From: Candidatus Sabulitectum sp.
GTDB lineage: Bacteria > Fermentibacterota > Fermentibacteria > Fermentibacterales > JCC-6
DNA: 5,360 bases
NCBI GenBank assembly: GCA_029940175.1
Contig: JAOZRM010000132.1
Coordinates: forward strand, 1-5,360
Direction of reading: 5' to 3'
Below the pieces are notes generated by a model. The model did not search any database. It saw only the letters and a list, made by a program, of their open reading frames with translations, and was not told the DNA's origin. How positions within the stretch are numbered: the stretch's first letter is position 1; each line of letters starts with the position of its first letter. Below are positions 1 through 5,360 of this stretch, in pieces. A program made the position numbers and the translations under genes.

Positions 1-1922
1 CTACTATTCACAGCATTCTTAAAGATACTTTTGGATTCAGTGAATTCAAACGGGGTCAGGAACAGGTGATTACCAACCTTGTTGCAGGCAATTCCAGCAT
101 TGCAATATTTCCCACCGGTGCAGGCAAATCTTTGTGTTACCAACTGCCTTCTCTTCTGGAGCCTGGAATGACTCTGGTAGTCTCTCCCCTTTTGTCTTTG
201 ATGAAAGATCAGCTGGATTTTCTGAAATCGAAAAATATTGCCGCAGCAAAACTTGATTCAGGTATGAGTTCTGATGATTACAAGAACACTCTTGAAGCTG
301 CCAGGAATGGGAACCTGAAAATTTTGCTGATTGCCGTTGAGCGATTTAAAAACGAGAGGTTCAGAACTCAACTGAAACAGATGAATGTATCTCTTCTGGT
401 TGTAGATGAGGCTCATTGTATTTCGGAGTGGGGGCACAACTTCAGGCCGGATTATCTGAAAATTCCCAAATTCGCCAGGGAATTCGACATTTCAAAAGTA
501 TTGCTGTTAACAGCCACTGCAACTGCAAATGTGGTAACTGATATGTGCAGCAAATTTGACATTCCCGGGAAAAGTGTTTTTCAAACAGGCTTCTATCGGG
601 AAAACCTGTTTCTTCGGGTTCATCCTGTGGTTCAGGAAGATAAAGATGCACACCTCCTGGAAGTTCTGGCGGGTAAGCCGCATGGATCGGCAATAGTCTA
701 TGTGACACAGCAGAAAACCGCAGAGTATGTTGCCGAGATGCTGAACCGGAATGGTGTAACTGCTGAACCATACCATGCCGGAATGGAAAAAGATCAGAGG
801 GATTCAATTCAAAATCTCTTCATGTCCGGTAAAACAAACACAGTTGTAGCCACTATCGCTTTTGGAATGGGAATCGATAAAAGAAACATTCGCAAAGTAA
901 TTCATTACGACCTGCCAAAGTCAATCGAAAGCTACAGCCAGGAGATCGGCCGGGCAGGCAGAGACGGAGAGCCTTCTCTATGCTGTCTTCTTGGCAACAA
1001 AGACGGCGTTCCTGTACTGGAAAACTTCACCTACGGGGACACTCCCGAATACAGTAACATTCGACAAATTCTGGAATTAATAGCATCCACTGAAGAGAAC
1101 ACCTTTGAGGTTCATCCATACAGATTGAGTAAGATCTCAGACATTCGATTACTTACCTTAAAAACTCTGCTTGTGTATCTGGAGCTTGCAAAGGTCATCA
1201 ACCCGCTGTACACCTTCTTTGAATCTTACACCTTGAAATTCAAAACTTCTGCTGAGGATATCCTTTCAAATTTCGCTGATGAAAGAAAAGAATTTGTAAA
1301 GACCATTCTAAACAACTGCAAAACCGCCAGAATATGGACTACCGTGGATATTGACCGGATCGTTAATGAATCCGGATCAAATCGCCAGCGAGTACTAACT
1401 GCGCTTGAGTACTTCGATGAACAGGAATGGATCAGCCTTCACCCGAAAACCTCTGTGGATGTGTTTGAGATTCTTTACAAAGAATTCGATATCGATTCAA
1501 CGGCCAGGGAACTGGCCGCTCTGTTCTTGCAAAAGGAAGAGAAGGATATTTCCCGTATTCACTCAATGATAGAGTTCTTCGAGAAGGATCAGTGCCTGGC
1601 CAGGAATCTGTCTGCCTACTTCGGAGAGAGTCTAACCCGGAACTGCAACCGCTGCTCCGTCTGTTTGAATAAAGCACCGGCTCACCTGCCGTTAACAAAA
1701 CTTCCACCTCTTGAACAATATGATTATGAAATTCTTGTTCAGCCACTGCTCGACAAAGCGGATACTGCACTATCAGTTAATCAGATAACACGCTATTTCT
1801 GCGGAATACCAACGCCCAGGCTGATTCAGTACAAAGCCCGACAAATGACCGGTTTCAGCCAGCTTGCGGCATACAACTACAAAACTGTAAAAGAATGGGT
1901 TCAATCACATAAGAGCAGCTAA
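1..1922 (+). CDS. RecQ-family ATP-dependent DNA helicase (5' end off the window)
   Basis: This is a superfamily 2 3'-5' DNA helicase of the RecQ family, expected to act in recombination and repair in the cytoplasm. The frame is open from base 3 (639 residues visible), and the RecQ-specific motif 0 (FGFSEFKRGQE, residues 10-20) lies upstream of the first possible internal start, the GTG at 66. The true start is therefore off-window, probably by only a few codons. Visible motifs are Walker A PTGAGKS (37-43), DEAH (135-138) followed by the RecQ aromatic-rich loop CISEWGHNFRPDY, motif III TATAT (170-174), and motif VI QEIGRAGRDG (313-322). A zinc site C-x16-C-x2-C-x2-C (Cys 531, 548, 551, 554) has the same cysteine spacing as E. 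coli RecQ, but lies about 210 residues after motif VI rather than about 50. The segment between looks helical or winged-helix-like. No HRDC domain is apparent; the last 85 residues contain a short ITRYFCGIPTP-type segment. I am sure of the family but not of orthology to the housekeeping recQ, so I give no symbol. Confidence 0.95.
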   Translation, partial: TIHSILKDTFGFSEFKRGQEQVITNLVAGNSSIAIFPTGAGKSLCYQLPSLLEPGMTLVVSPLLSLMKDQLDFLKSKNIAAAKLDSGMSSDDYKNTLEAARNGNLKILLIAVERFKNERFRTQLKQMNVSLLVVDEAHCISEWGHNFRPDYLKIPKFAREFDISKVLLLTATATANVVTDMCSKFDIPGKSVFQTGFYRENLFLRVHPVVQEDKDAHLLEVLAGKPHGSAIVYVTQQKTAEYVAEMLNRNGVTAEPYHAGMEKDQRDSIQNLFMSGKTNTVVATIAFGMGIDKRNIRKVIHYDLPKSIESYSQEIGRAGRDGEPSLCCLLGNKDGVPVLENFTYGDTPEYSNIRQILELIASTEENTFEVHPYRLSKISDIRLLTLKTLLVYLELAKVINPLYTFFESYTLKFKTSAEDILSNFADERKEFVKTILNNCKTARIWTTVDIDRIVNESGSNRQRVLTALEYFDEQEWISLHPKTSVDVFEILYKEFDIDSTARELAALFLQKEEKDISRIHSMIEFFEKDQCLARNLSAYFGESLTRNCNRCSVCLNKAPAHLPLTKLPPLEQYDYEILVQPLLDKADTALSVNQITRYFCGIPTPRLIQYKARQMTGFSQLAAYNYKTVKEWVQSHKSS

Positions 1923-1932
1923 GAATCTGGTT

Positions 1933-1951
1933 CGATGCATATATGGCATCG
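1933..1951. repeat. Short inverted repeat just after the helicase stop
   Basis: CGATGC (1933-1938) and GCATCG (1946-1951) form perfect 6-bp arms around a 7-base AT-rich spacer, starting 11 bases after the helicase stop codon. In RNA it would form a small hairpin. No T-run follows, so it does not look like a standard intrinsic terminator. It could stabilise the helicase mRNA 3' end or be a protein site. Its arms do not resemble the larger dyad downstream. Confidence 0.4.
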
Positions 1952-1969
1952 CTGTTGTGCACTGCTGCA

Positions 1970-1997
1970 TTGCACTTGCAAAAACTAACACTATTTG
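1970..1997 (+). promoter_or_regulatory. Possible promoter of the AbiE operon, inside the dyad
   Basis: TTGCAC (1970-1975) is a fair -35 element, and 16 bases later TATTTG (1992-1997) is a weak -10 that falls on the centre of the dyad. Another reading is TTGCAA (1976-1981) with TAGTTT (1999-2004) at 17 bases. Either choice would be covered by a protein bound to the dyad, which fits autorepression. The -10 matches are poor and the assignment is tentative. Confidence 0.3.
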
Positions 1998-2013
1998 TTA
2001 GTTTCTGCAAGTG
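1973..2013. promoter_or_regulatory. 41-bp near-perfect dyad, candidate AbiEi operator
   Basis: The left arm CACTTGCAAAAACTAACA (1973-1990) and right arm TGTTAGTTTCTGCAAGTG (1996-2013) are complementary at 17 of 18 positions (A1981 opposes C2005), around a 5-base centre CTATT. Weaker pairing resumes outside the arms (1966-1969 with 2017-2020). The dyad ends 31 bases before the AbiEi start codon, in the only sizeable gap upstream of the operon. Characterised AbiEi proteins bind inverted repeats in their own promoter and repress it, so an operator is the natural reading, but this is inference from position and symmetry. A stem-loop in RNA is an alternative. The lack of a downstream T-run argues against an intrinsic terminator for the helicase gene. 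Confidence 0.65.
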
Positions 2014-2044
2014 AATTGCATTCTGATCTTAAGGATGAAAACAC

Positions 2045-2833
2045 ATGAAAAAAGTTGCAGCAATGTCGCACTGGCTGGATCTGCTTCAGGTTGAGGGACG
2101 ATACACTTTCACTGTTGCTCAGGCCGAATCCAACACCGGTCGTTCCCCGATTGCAGTGCAAGCCGCCTTGAGAAGGCTTAAGAAACAGGGAAGAATCGTC
2201 TCACCAAGGAGGGGATTCTTTGTAGTGGTTCCACCGGAGTACAGAACTGTCGGGTCACCTCCGGCGAGCTGGTTTATACATGATCTGATGCTCTTTCTGA
2301 AGCAGCCATATTATGTCAGCTTCCTGAGTGCTGCTGCTATTCACGGTGCTGCTCACCAGCAACCCATGTTTTTCCAGGTGATTACCAATAAAGCAACCAG
2401 GGAGATGCATCTGGGCAGAGTAGCAATTCAATTCTCAATGAAGACTAATCTGAAAAAGTTCCCAGTGGTACTCAAGCAGACTGAGACAGGAACAATGCGT
2501 GTAGCTACTCCGGAAACAACAGCATTCGATCTGGTGCGTTATCCATCAAATGCAGGACATCTGAGCAATACGGTGACCGTTCTTAGCGAATTGGCAGACA
2601 GCATCAATATGAATTCTCTGGCAGAAGTTGCTCGACTTGTCCGCGTCCCTGATGTGCAACGCCTTGGCTATCTGCTGGAAACCGCGTTACATGGCAATAC
2701 AGCATCATTGCTCCTTCAATGTCTTCCCAAAAAAATAAGATGTATTCCGTTGCTTCCAGGCAAGGTTACAGATGCTCTTCCCGATCCAAGGTGGCGAGTA
2801 ATACCTAATGTGACACTTGAGGTAGACCTGTGA
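2045..2833 (+). CDS. abiEi: AbiEi-type antitoxin / transcriptional autorepressor (type IV toxin-antitoxin)
   Basis: This 262-residue protein has the AbiEi layout. An N-terminal winged helix-turn-helix (about residues 8-65) contains a recognition-helix-like stretch RSPIAVQAALRRLKKQGRI and a basic wing SPRRGFFVVVP. The AbiEi C-terminal region follows, with the segment YYVSFLSAAAIHGAAHQQP (90-107) and a conserved-looking ATPETTAFDLVRYP (154-167). AbiEi proteins counter the AbiEii nucleotidyltransferase without forming a stable complex (type IV) and repress their operon through the winged helix. The ATG at 2045 is preceded by AAGGA (2031-2035) at a 9-base spacing. A second ATG at 2063 would cut into the N-terminal helix and has no better site. 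The stop codon overlaps the start of the toxin gene, and a strong dyad lies just upstream. Family confidence is high from the domain pattern plus the partner gene; antitoxin function in this organism is inferred. Confidence 0.88.
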   Translation: MKKVAAMSHWLDLLQVEGRYTFTVAQAESNTGRSPIAVQAALRRLKKQGRIVSPRRGFFVVVPPEYRTVGSPPASWFIHDLMLFLKQPYYVSFLSAAAIHGAAHQQPMFFQVITNKATREMHLGRVAIQFSMKTNLKKFPVVLKQTETGTMRVATPETTAFDLVRYPSNAGHLSNTVTVLSELADSINMNSLAEVARLVRVPDVQRLGYLLETALHGNTASLLLQCLPKKIRCIPLLPGKVTDALPDPRWRVIPNVTLEVDL

Positions 2834-3657
2834 TTCCCCGTGCAAATATTACAGCATGGCGATTGTGCGCACCATGGCCTTCCAACGATCAGGTTGAGCA
2901 GGATCTTGTACTATCCCGGGCACTGGTTTCTCTATATTCAAGCCAGATTGTCGCTGAAGAAGCAGTTTTTCGTGGCGGTACAGCTCTTCACAAGATGCTT
3001 TTCACTCAACCTGGCCGTTACTCCGAGGACATTGACCTTGTCCAGAGGAATCCAGGTCCAATCGGAACGCTTATTACTGCAATTCGAAGGACTCTCGATC
3101 CATGGCTGGGCAACCCTACATGGAAGCAGGGAAAAGGGCGCTTCACTCTTTATTACGCCTTTGAAACCTCTTTTGCCCCTGTATCCACCAGGCGGGTAAA
3201 GATAGAAATTAACACCAGGGAGCACTTCACAGTACTGGGTGTTGAAAAACATCCCTACACTGTTGTAAATCCATGGTTCACAGGAACCTCAAATGTCGCG
3301 ATCTACTGTTTCGACGAGCTTTTAGGTACAAAGTTGCGCGCCCTGTACCAACGCAGAAAAGGCCGTGATCTTTATGATCTCTGGCTGGCGCTAAGCAGGA
3401 AAGAAATTAGGTCAGACAGGATTATCGAGTGCTTTCAGAATTACATGTCCAGAGACGACCTTAAAGTATCTCGGGCACAGTTCGAAGAAAACCTGTCATC
3501 CAAACTGCTGAACAACGCATTCTTGAACGATATTAGACTGCTTATCCCAGCAGATGTCGAATACGATACGGCAATTGCCGCAAAGATTATTCAAGATAAG
3601 CTGATAGCAAAACTACCAGGTAAGCCCTGGAAGGGAATGGCTTCCGAACAGTCATAA
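2830..3657 (+). CDS. abiEii: AbiEii-type nucleotidyltransferase toxin (type IV toxin-antitoxin)
   Basis: This 275-residue protein is of the AbiEii / DUF1814 family, part of the DNA polymerase beta-like nucleotidyltransferase superfamily. Family toxins inhibit growth, and characterised relatives transfer nucleotides, for example to the tRNA acceptor stem. The family motifs appear intact: GGTAL (49-53) followed by SEDIDL (65-70) with the paired metal-binding Asp67 and Asp69; KIEIN (124-128) with the likely third acidic residue Glu126; and K168 to W185, with Lys168, Arg179, Asp180 and Asp183 in the K-x10-RDLYDLW pattern. The start is GTG at 2830 within GTGA, overlapping the AbiEi stop by 4 bp. 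GAGG (2819-2822) sits 7 bases upstream, inside the AbiEi gene. This arrangement suggests translational coupling of toxin to antitoxin. Nothing suggests degradation, so the toxin is predicted to be active. The nucleotide and target used here cannot be read from the sequence. Confidence 0.9.
   Translation: MIPRANITAWRLCAPWPSNDQVEQDLVLSRALVSLYSSQIVAEEAVFRGGTALHKMLFTQPGRYSEDIDLVQRNPGPIGTLITAIRRTLDPWLGNPTWKQGKGRFTLYYAFETSFAPVSTRRVKIEINTREHFTVLGVEKHPYTVVNPWFTGTSNVAIYCFDELLGTKLRALYQRRKGRDLYDLWLALSRKEIRSDRIIECFQNYMSRDDLKVSRAQFEENLSSKLLNNAFLNDIRLLIPADVEYDTAIAAKIIQDKLIAKLPGKPWKGMASEQS
3629..3645. repeat. Weak inverted repeat at the convergent 3' ends
   Basis: GGAAG (3629-3633) and CTTCC (3641-3645) flank a 7-base loop near the end of abiEii, and a second short dyad CCAGG/CCTGG overlaps just upstream. 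Neither has a T-run on either strand. They are the only hairpin candidates near the abiEii / pyruvate kinase convergence, and evidence that they terminate transcription is weak. Confidence 0.2.
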
Positions 3658-3666
3658 ATACATGAT

Positions 3667-5136
3667 TTAATGTAACCCGCAAGATGGATCAAGCTGCCAA
3701 TCTCGGTCAGCCTCAACTGTATCTTCCGCTGTGATAAGGTTTTCCACAGAGCCGATCTCAACAAAGGAAACGCCCTTGCTTCTTCCGAAGTTACCCCCTA
3801 CAACAACAACCATGTCCTTCAGTTGCAGAATATTCTCCTCCTGTAACAAGCCAAGAGCCTTGCCTACAAATTCATGGGTTACATGCTCCGGCTCCATGAA
3901 CCGTGCCGACACACCGTAGGAAAGAGCAAGATGCCTGACGGTCTCCCGGCTGTAGCACTGAGCAAGAATCGGGCACTTACCTCTGTAGGCGGAAAGGCTT
4001 CTGATAGTTCTGCCTGAAGTGGTATCTGCAATTACCGCTTTAGCGTTAAGCTCTACTGCACCTTCCACTGCGGATTTTATCAGGAATGCGGATATATCAT
4101 TGTTTATAACAACAATGGGAATGTCATTAATGTCTTCTTTGTTTTTCTCTACCTCGCCTGCGATAGCTGCCATGGTTTTCACTGCTTCCACCGGATAGGC
4201 TCCCACAGCTGTTTCCCCGCTGAGCATAATTGCATCTGCCTGATCGTATATGGCACCTGCAACATCATTAACTTCTGCACGGGTGGCCCTGGGATTCTCT
4301 ATCATGCTGTGCAGCATCTGGGTGGCGATAATAACCGGCTTCCTGCGCTCAATACACTTTTTTACAAGCATCTTCTGTATACCAGGCACCTTCTCAAACG
4401 GTATCTCGATTGCAAGGTCTCCCCTGGCTACCATTACACCGTAAGCAACATCAAGTATCTCATCAATGTTCTTCACACCGTTGTGATTCTCGATCTTGGC
4501 AATTATTTTGATACTGCTCTCATGCTTATCAAGCACTTCCTGCACAGCTTCTACATCATCTCGCGAGCGAACAAATGAGTGAGCGATAAAATCGAAATCA
4601 TTCTGAACTGCAAAATCAATGTACTTGAGATCCCGGGAGCTTAACGACGGTAAACCGATGTGCACATTTGGAATATTCACACCCTTGCGGCTCTTGATCA
4701 GGCCACCGTGAATCACCCTGCACAACAGGCAATCCCCATCCACTTCAACAGCCAGCAATTCTATCTCGCCGTCATCTATCAACACTGTACTGCCCAAAGG
4801 CACATCACAGGCAAACCCGGAATGGGTTACTGGAATACACGCCGATGGAAAGGAAGCAGCTCCCGAATTACCACCCATACCAACCATCTGCCCCGGTTCT
4901 ACAACAAAAGGCTCTGTAAAAGTGCCGGTTCTTATCTCCGGCCCTTTGGTATCCATCATCAGAGCGATTCTGGAAGACACTGACCGTACAGCTTTTACTA
5001 TTTTCAAAGCGCCATCAAAACCCTGATGGGCAGAGTTGATCCGAACAACATTCATGCCATTCTCAAACAACTCGCGAATGAACTCTTCCGAACAATTCAA
5101 GTCTGAAATGCTTGCTACTATCTTGGTTTTTTTCAT
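3667..5136 (-). CDS. pyk: Pyruvate kinase
   Basis: This enzyme converts phosphoenolpyruvate and ADP to pyruvate and ATP, the last step of glycolysis, in the cytoplasm. The 489-residue protein (E. coli PykF is about 470) has the full A/B/C domain order and no extra C-terminal PEP-utilising domain. Residues visible by family alignment are Arg32 and Asn34 of the substrate/K+ region; MDTKGPEIRTG (61-71), with Asp62 and Thr63; the B domain, about 72-165; catalytic Lys214 and metal-binding Glu216 in AKIEN; Asp240 in ARGDLAIEIP; and ATQMLHSM (271-278), with Thr272. The usual N-F-S-H is N-S-A-H here (34-37), so the K+-ligand serine position holds Ala36. I recall a similar N-T-A-H in Bacteroidota enzymes. 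GDLAIE replaces the common GDLGVE. I chose the start at 5136 (MKKTKIVAS) over the in-frame ATG at 5151, because GGGGAG lies 7 bases before the former and overlaps the latter. It converges on abiEii with 9 bp between stops. Confidence 0.96.
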   Translation of the reverse strand: MKKTKIVASISDLNCSEEFIRELFENGMNVVRINSAHQGFDGALKIVKAVRSVSSRIALMMDTKGPEIRTGTFTEPFVVEPGQMVGMGGNSGAASFPSACIPVTHSGFACDVPLGSTVLIDDGEIELLAVEVDGDCLLCRVIHGGLIKSRKGVNIPNVHIGLPSLSSRDLKYIDFAVQNDFDFIAHSFVRSRDDVEAVQEVLDKHESSIKIIAKIENHNGVKNIDEILDVAYGVMVARGDLAIEIPFEKVPGIQKMLVKKCIERRKPVIIATQMLHSMIENPRATRAEVNDVAGAIYDQADAIMLSGETAVGAYPVEAVKTMAAIAGEVEKNKEDINDIPIVVINNDISAFLIKSAVEGAVELNAKAVIADTTSGRTIRSLSAYRGKCPILAQCYSRETVRHLALSYGVSARFMEPEHVTHEFVGKALGLLQEENILQLKDMVVVVGGNFGRSKGVSFVEIGSVENLITAEDTVEADRDWQLDPSCGLH

Positions 5137-5143
5137 TAATCTT

Positions 5144-5149
5144 CTCCCC
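5144..5149 (-). promoter_or_regulatory. Ribosome-binding site that fixes the pyruvate kinase start
   Basis: On the minus strand GGGGAG ends 7 bases before the ATG at 5136-5134. It overlaps the alternative in-frame ATG (5151-5149), which has no comparable site at normal spacing. The protein therefore most likely begins MKKTKIVAS, also the usual beginning for the family. Confidence 0.75.
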
Positions 5150-5199
5150 ATGCGAAATTACCGGGATGTTCTTCCACCATGCTACAACTATAACTGTAA

Positions 5200-5211
5200 G
5201 GGATGTATCCC
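5200..5211. repeat. 12-bp palindrome in the pyruvate kinase upstream region
   Basis: GGGAT (5200-5204) and ATCCC (5207-5211) are perfect arms around GT. The site is about 64 bases upstream of the pyruvate kinase start, a plausible place for an operator or leader hairpin. On the minus strand TTGGGATACATCCC is followed by an AT-rich TTATAGTTG. No regulator can be named, and a palindrome of this size could be chance. Confidence 0.3.
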
Positions 5212-5263
5212 AACACAAAAGGCTTGATCTTCAAGAGCGCTTAAAAGGCAAGGCTTCAATAAG

Positions 5264-5302
5264 GTAATATATATTTGACATCATGTAAGAAATATATTAC
5301 AT
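5264..5302. promoter_or_regulatory. Two nested inverted repeats over the promoter of the rightward gene
   Basis: GTAATATAT (5264-5272) and ATATATTAC (5292-5300) are perfect 9-bp arms 19 bases apart, flanking the -35 hexamer. Inside the right half, ATGTAA (5283-5288) and TTACAT (5297-5302) form a second perfect 6-bp dyad with an 8-base spacer, reaching over the -10. Symmetry at this position suggests a repressor site, perhaps with alternative half-site use. The AT-rich composition raises the odds of chance symmetry. Confidence 0.4.
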
Positions 5303-5303
5303 T
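5275..5303 (+). promoter_or_regulatory. Sigma70-type promoter for the gene starting at 5341
   Basis: A perfect -35 TTGACA (5275-5280) is followed after 17 bases by TACATT (5298-5303), matching TATAAT at four of six positions. Transcription would start near 5310, giving a leader of about 30 bases that includes GGAGG (5330-5334). It drives rightward, away from pyruvate kinase. It is the best promoter match I found in the window. Confidence 0.65.
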
Positions 5304-5340
5304 TGATTTGAAAGGTATTACTCGAAAACGGAGGTCTACC

Positions 5341-5360
5341 ATGTTGAACAGACACGAAAA
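5341..5360 (+). CDS. Start of an unidentified protein-coding gene (truncated by the window end)
   Basis: An ATG at 5341 follows a strong Shine-Dalgarno GGAGG (5330-5334) at 6-base spacing and a well-formed promoter at 5275-5303. Only six complete codons are visible (MLNRHE), too few to assign a family. It is divergent from pyruvate kinase, with about 200 bp between the two start codons. The call rests on the signals upstream rather than on the coding sequence. Confidence 0.65.

Noticed and set aside
66..68. GTG at 66 as the helicase start codon
   Set aside because: The conserved RecQ motif 0 lies upstream in the same frame, and the frame is open to the window edge, so the gene begins off-window.
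1973..2013. Intrinsic terminator for the helicase gene
   Set aside because: The hairpin is long but its arms are not GC-rich, and the bases after it (AATTGCATTC) contain no T-run. Its position just before the AbiEi start fits an operator better.
2840..3252. Overlapping open frames within abiEii on both strands
   Set aside because: They have no recognisable family motifs and lie inside a gene with intact catalytic motifs, so they are frame shadows.
1923..3666. AbiE module as a recent mobile insertion
   Set aside because: I found no integrase, transposase, tRNA gene or flanking direct repeats, so the sequence offers no direct sign of a mobile element boundary.
4250..4983. Plus-strand open frames opposite pyruvate kinase
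   Set aside because: They are antisense to a well-conserved enzyme, have no family resemblance and lack convincing ribosome-binding sites.
5137..5151. ATG at 5151 as the pyruvate kinase start
   Set aside because: It overlaps the GGGGAG ribosome-binding site that correctly serves the ATG at 5136, and it would add residues (MGRRL) not typical of the family.
5219..5257. Repeated AAGGCTT (5219-5225 and 5251-5257) and small CTTGA/TCAAG dyad (5223-5235)
   Set aside because: The units are too short and isolated to distinguish from chance in this AT-rich spacer.

Overview
The window holds four protein-coding genes and the first 20 bases of a fifth. It appears to be bacterial chromosome of moderate GC content, with short intergenic gaps and clear Shine-Dalgarno sites. 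The pyruvate kinase carries an N-S-A-H variant of the usual N-F-S-H motif, close to the N-T-A-H form I recall from Bacteroidota enzymes. However, the strong GGAG/GGAGG ribosome-binding sites and a sigma70-like TTGACA promoter are not typical of Bacteroidota proper. My guess is a lineage in or near the FCB superphylum, or another related environmental phylum. This is low-confidence inference.

Layout. Positions 1-1922 (+) encode a RecQ-family DNA helicase that lacks only its extreme N-terminus, which lies off the window. Its zinc site sits unusually far downstream of the motor. Positions 1923-2044 form a 122-bp gap with a 41-bp near-perfect dyad (1973-2013) just upstream of the next gene. Positions 2045-2833 and 2830-3657 (+) are a two-gene operon with a 4-bp overlap: an AbiEi-type winged-helix antitoxin/repressor, then an AbiEii-type nucleotidyltransferase toxin. 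Together they form a type IV toxin-antitoxin / abortive-infection module. Positions 3667-5136 (-) encode pyruvate kinase, which converges on abiEii with only 9 bp between stop codons. Positions 5137-5340 are a divergent regulatory region: pyruvate kinase reads left, and a new gene starting at 5341 reads right from a recognisable promoter overlapped by inverted repeats.

How the parts work together. The AbiE pair is the only clear accessory (defence) element. By analogy with characterised AbiE systems, AbiEi would repress the operon by binding inverted repeats in its promoter, and the 1973-2013 dyad is the obvious candidate operator. The module sits between a DNA-repair helicase and a glycolytic gene. 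I see no integrase, transposase, tRNA or flanking direct repeat to explain its arrival. No rRNA, tRNA, CRISPR array or insertion sequence was recognised. I did not find a system that is convincingly new. The parts most worth a second look are the AbiE operator, the RecQ domain order, the pyruvate kinase cation-site variant and the dyad-covered promoter at 5264-5303.
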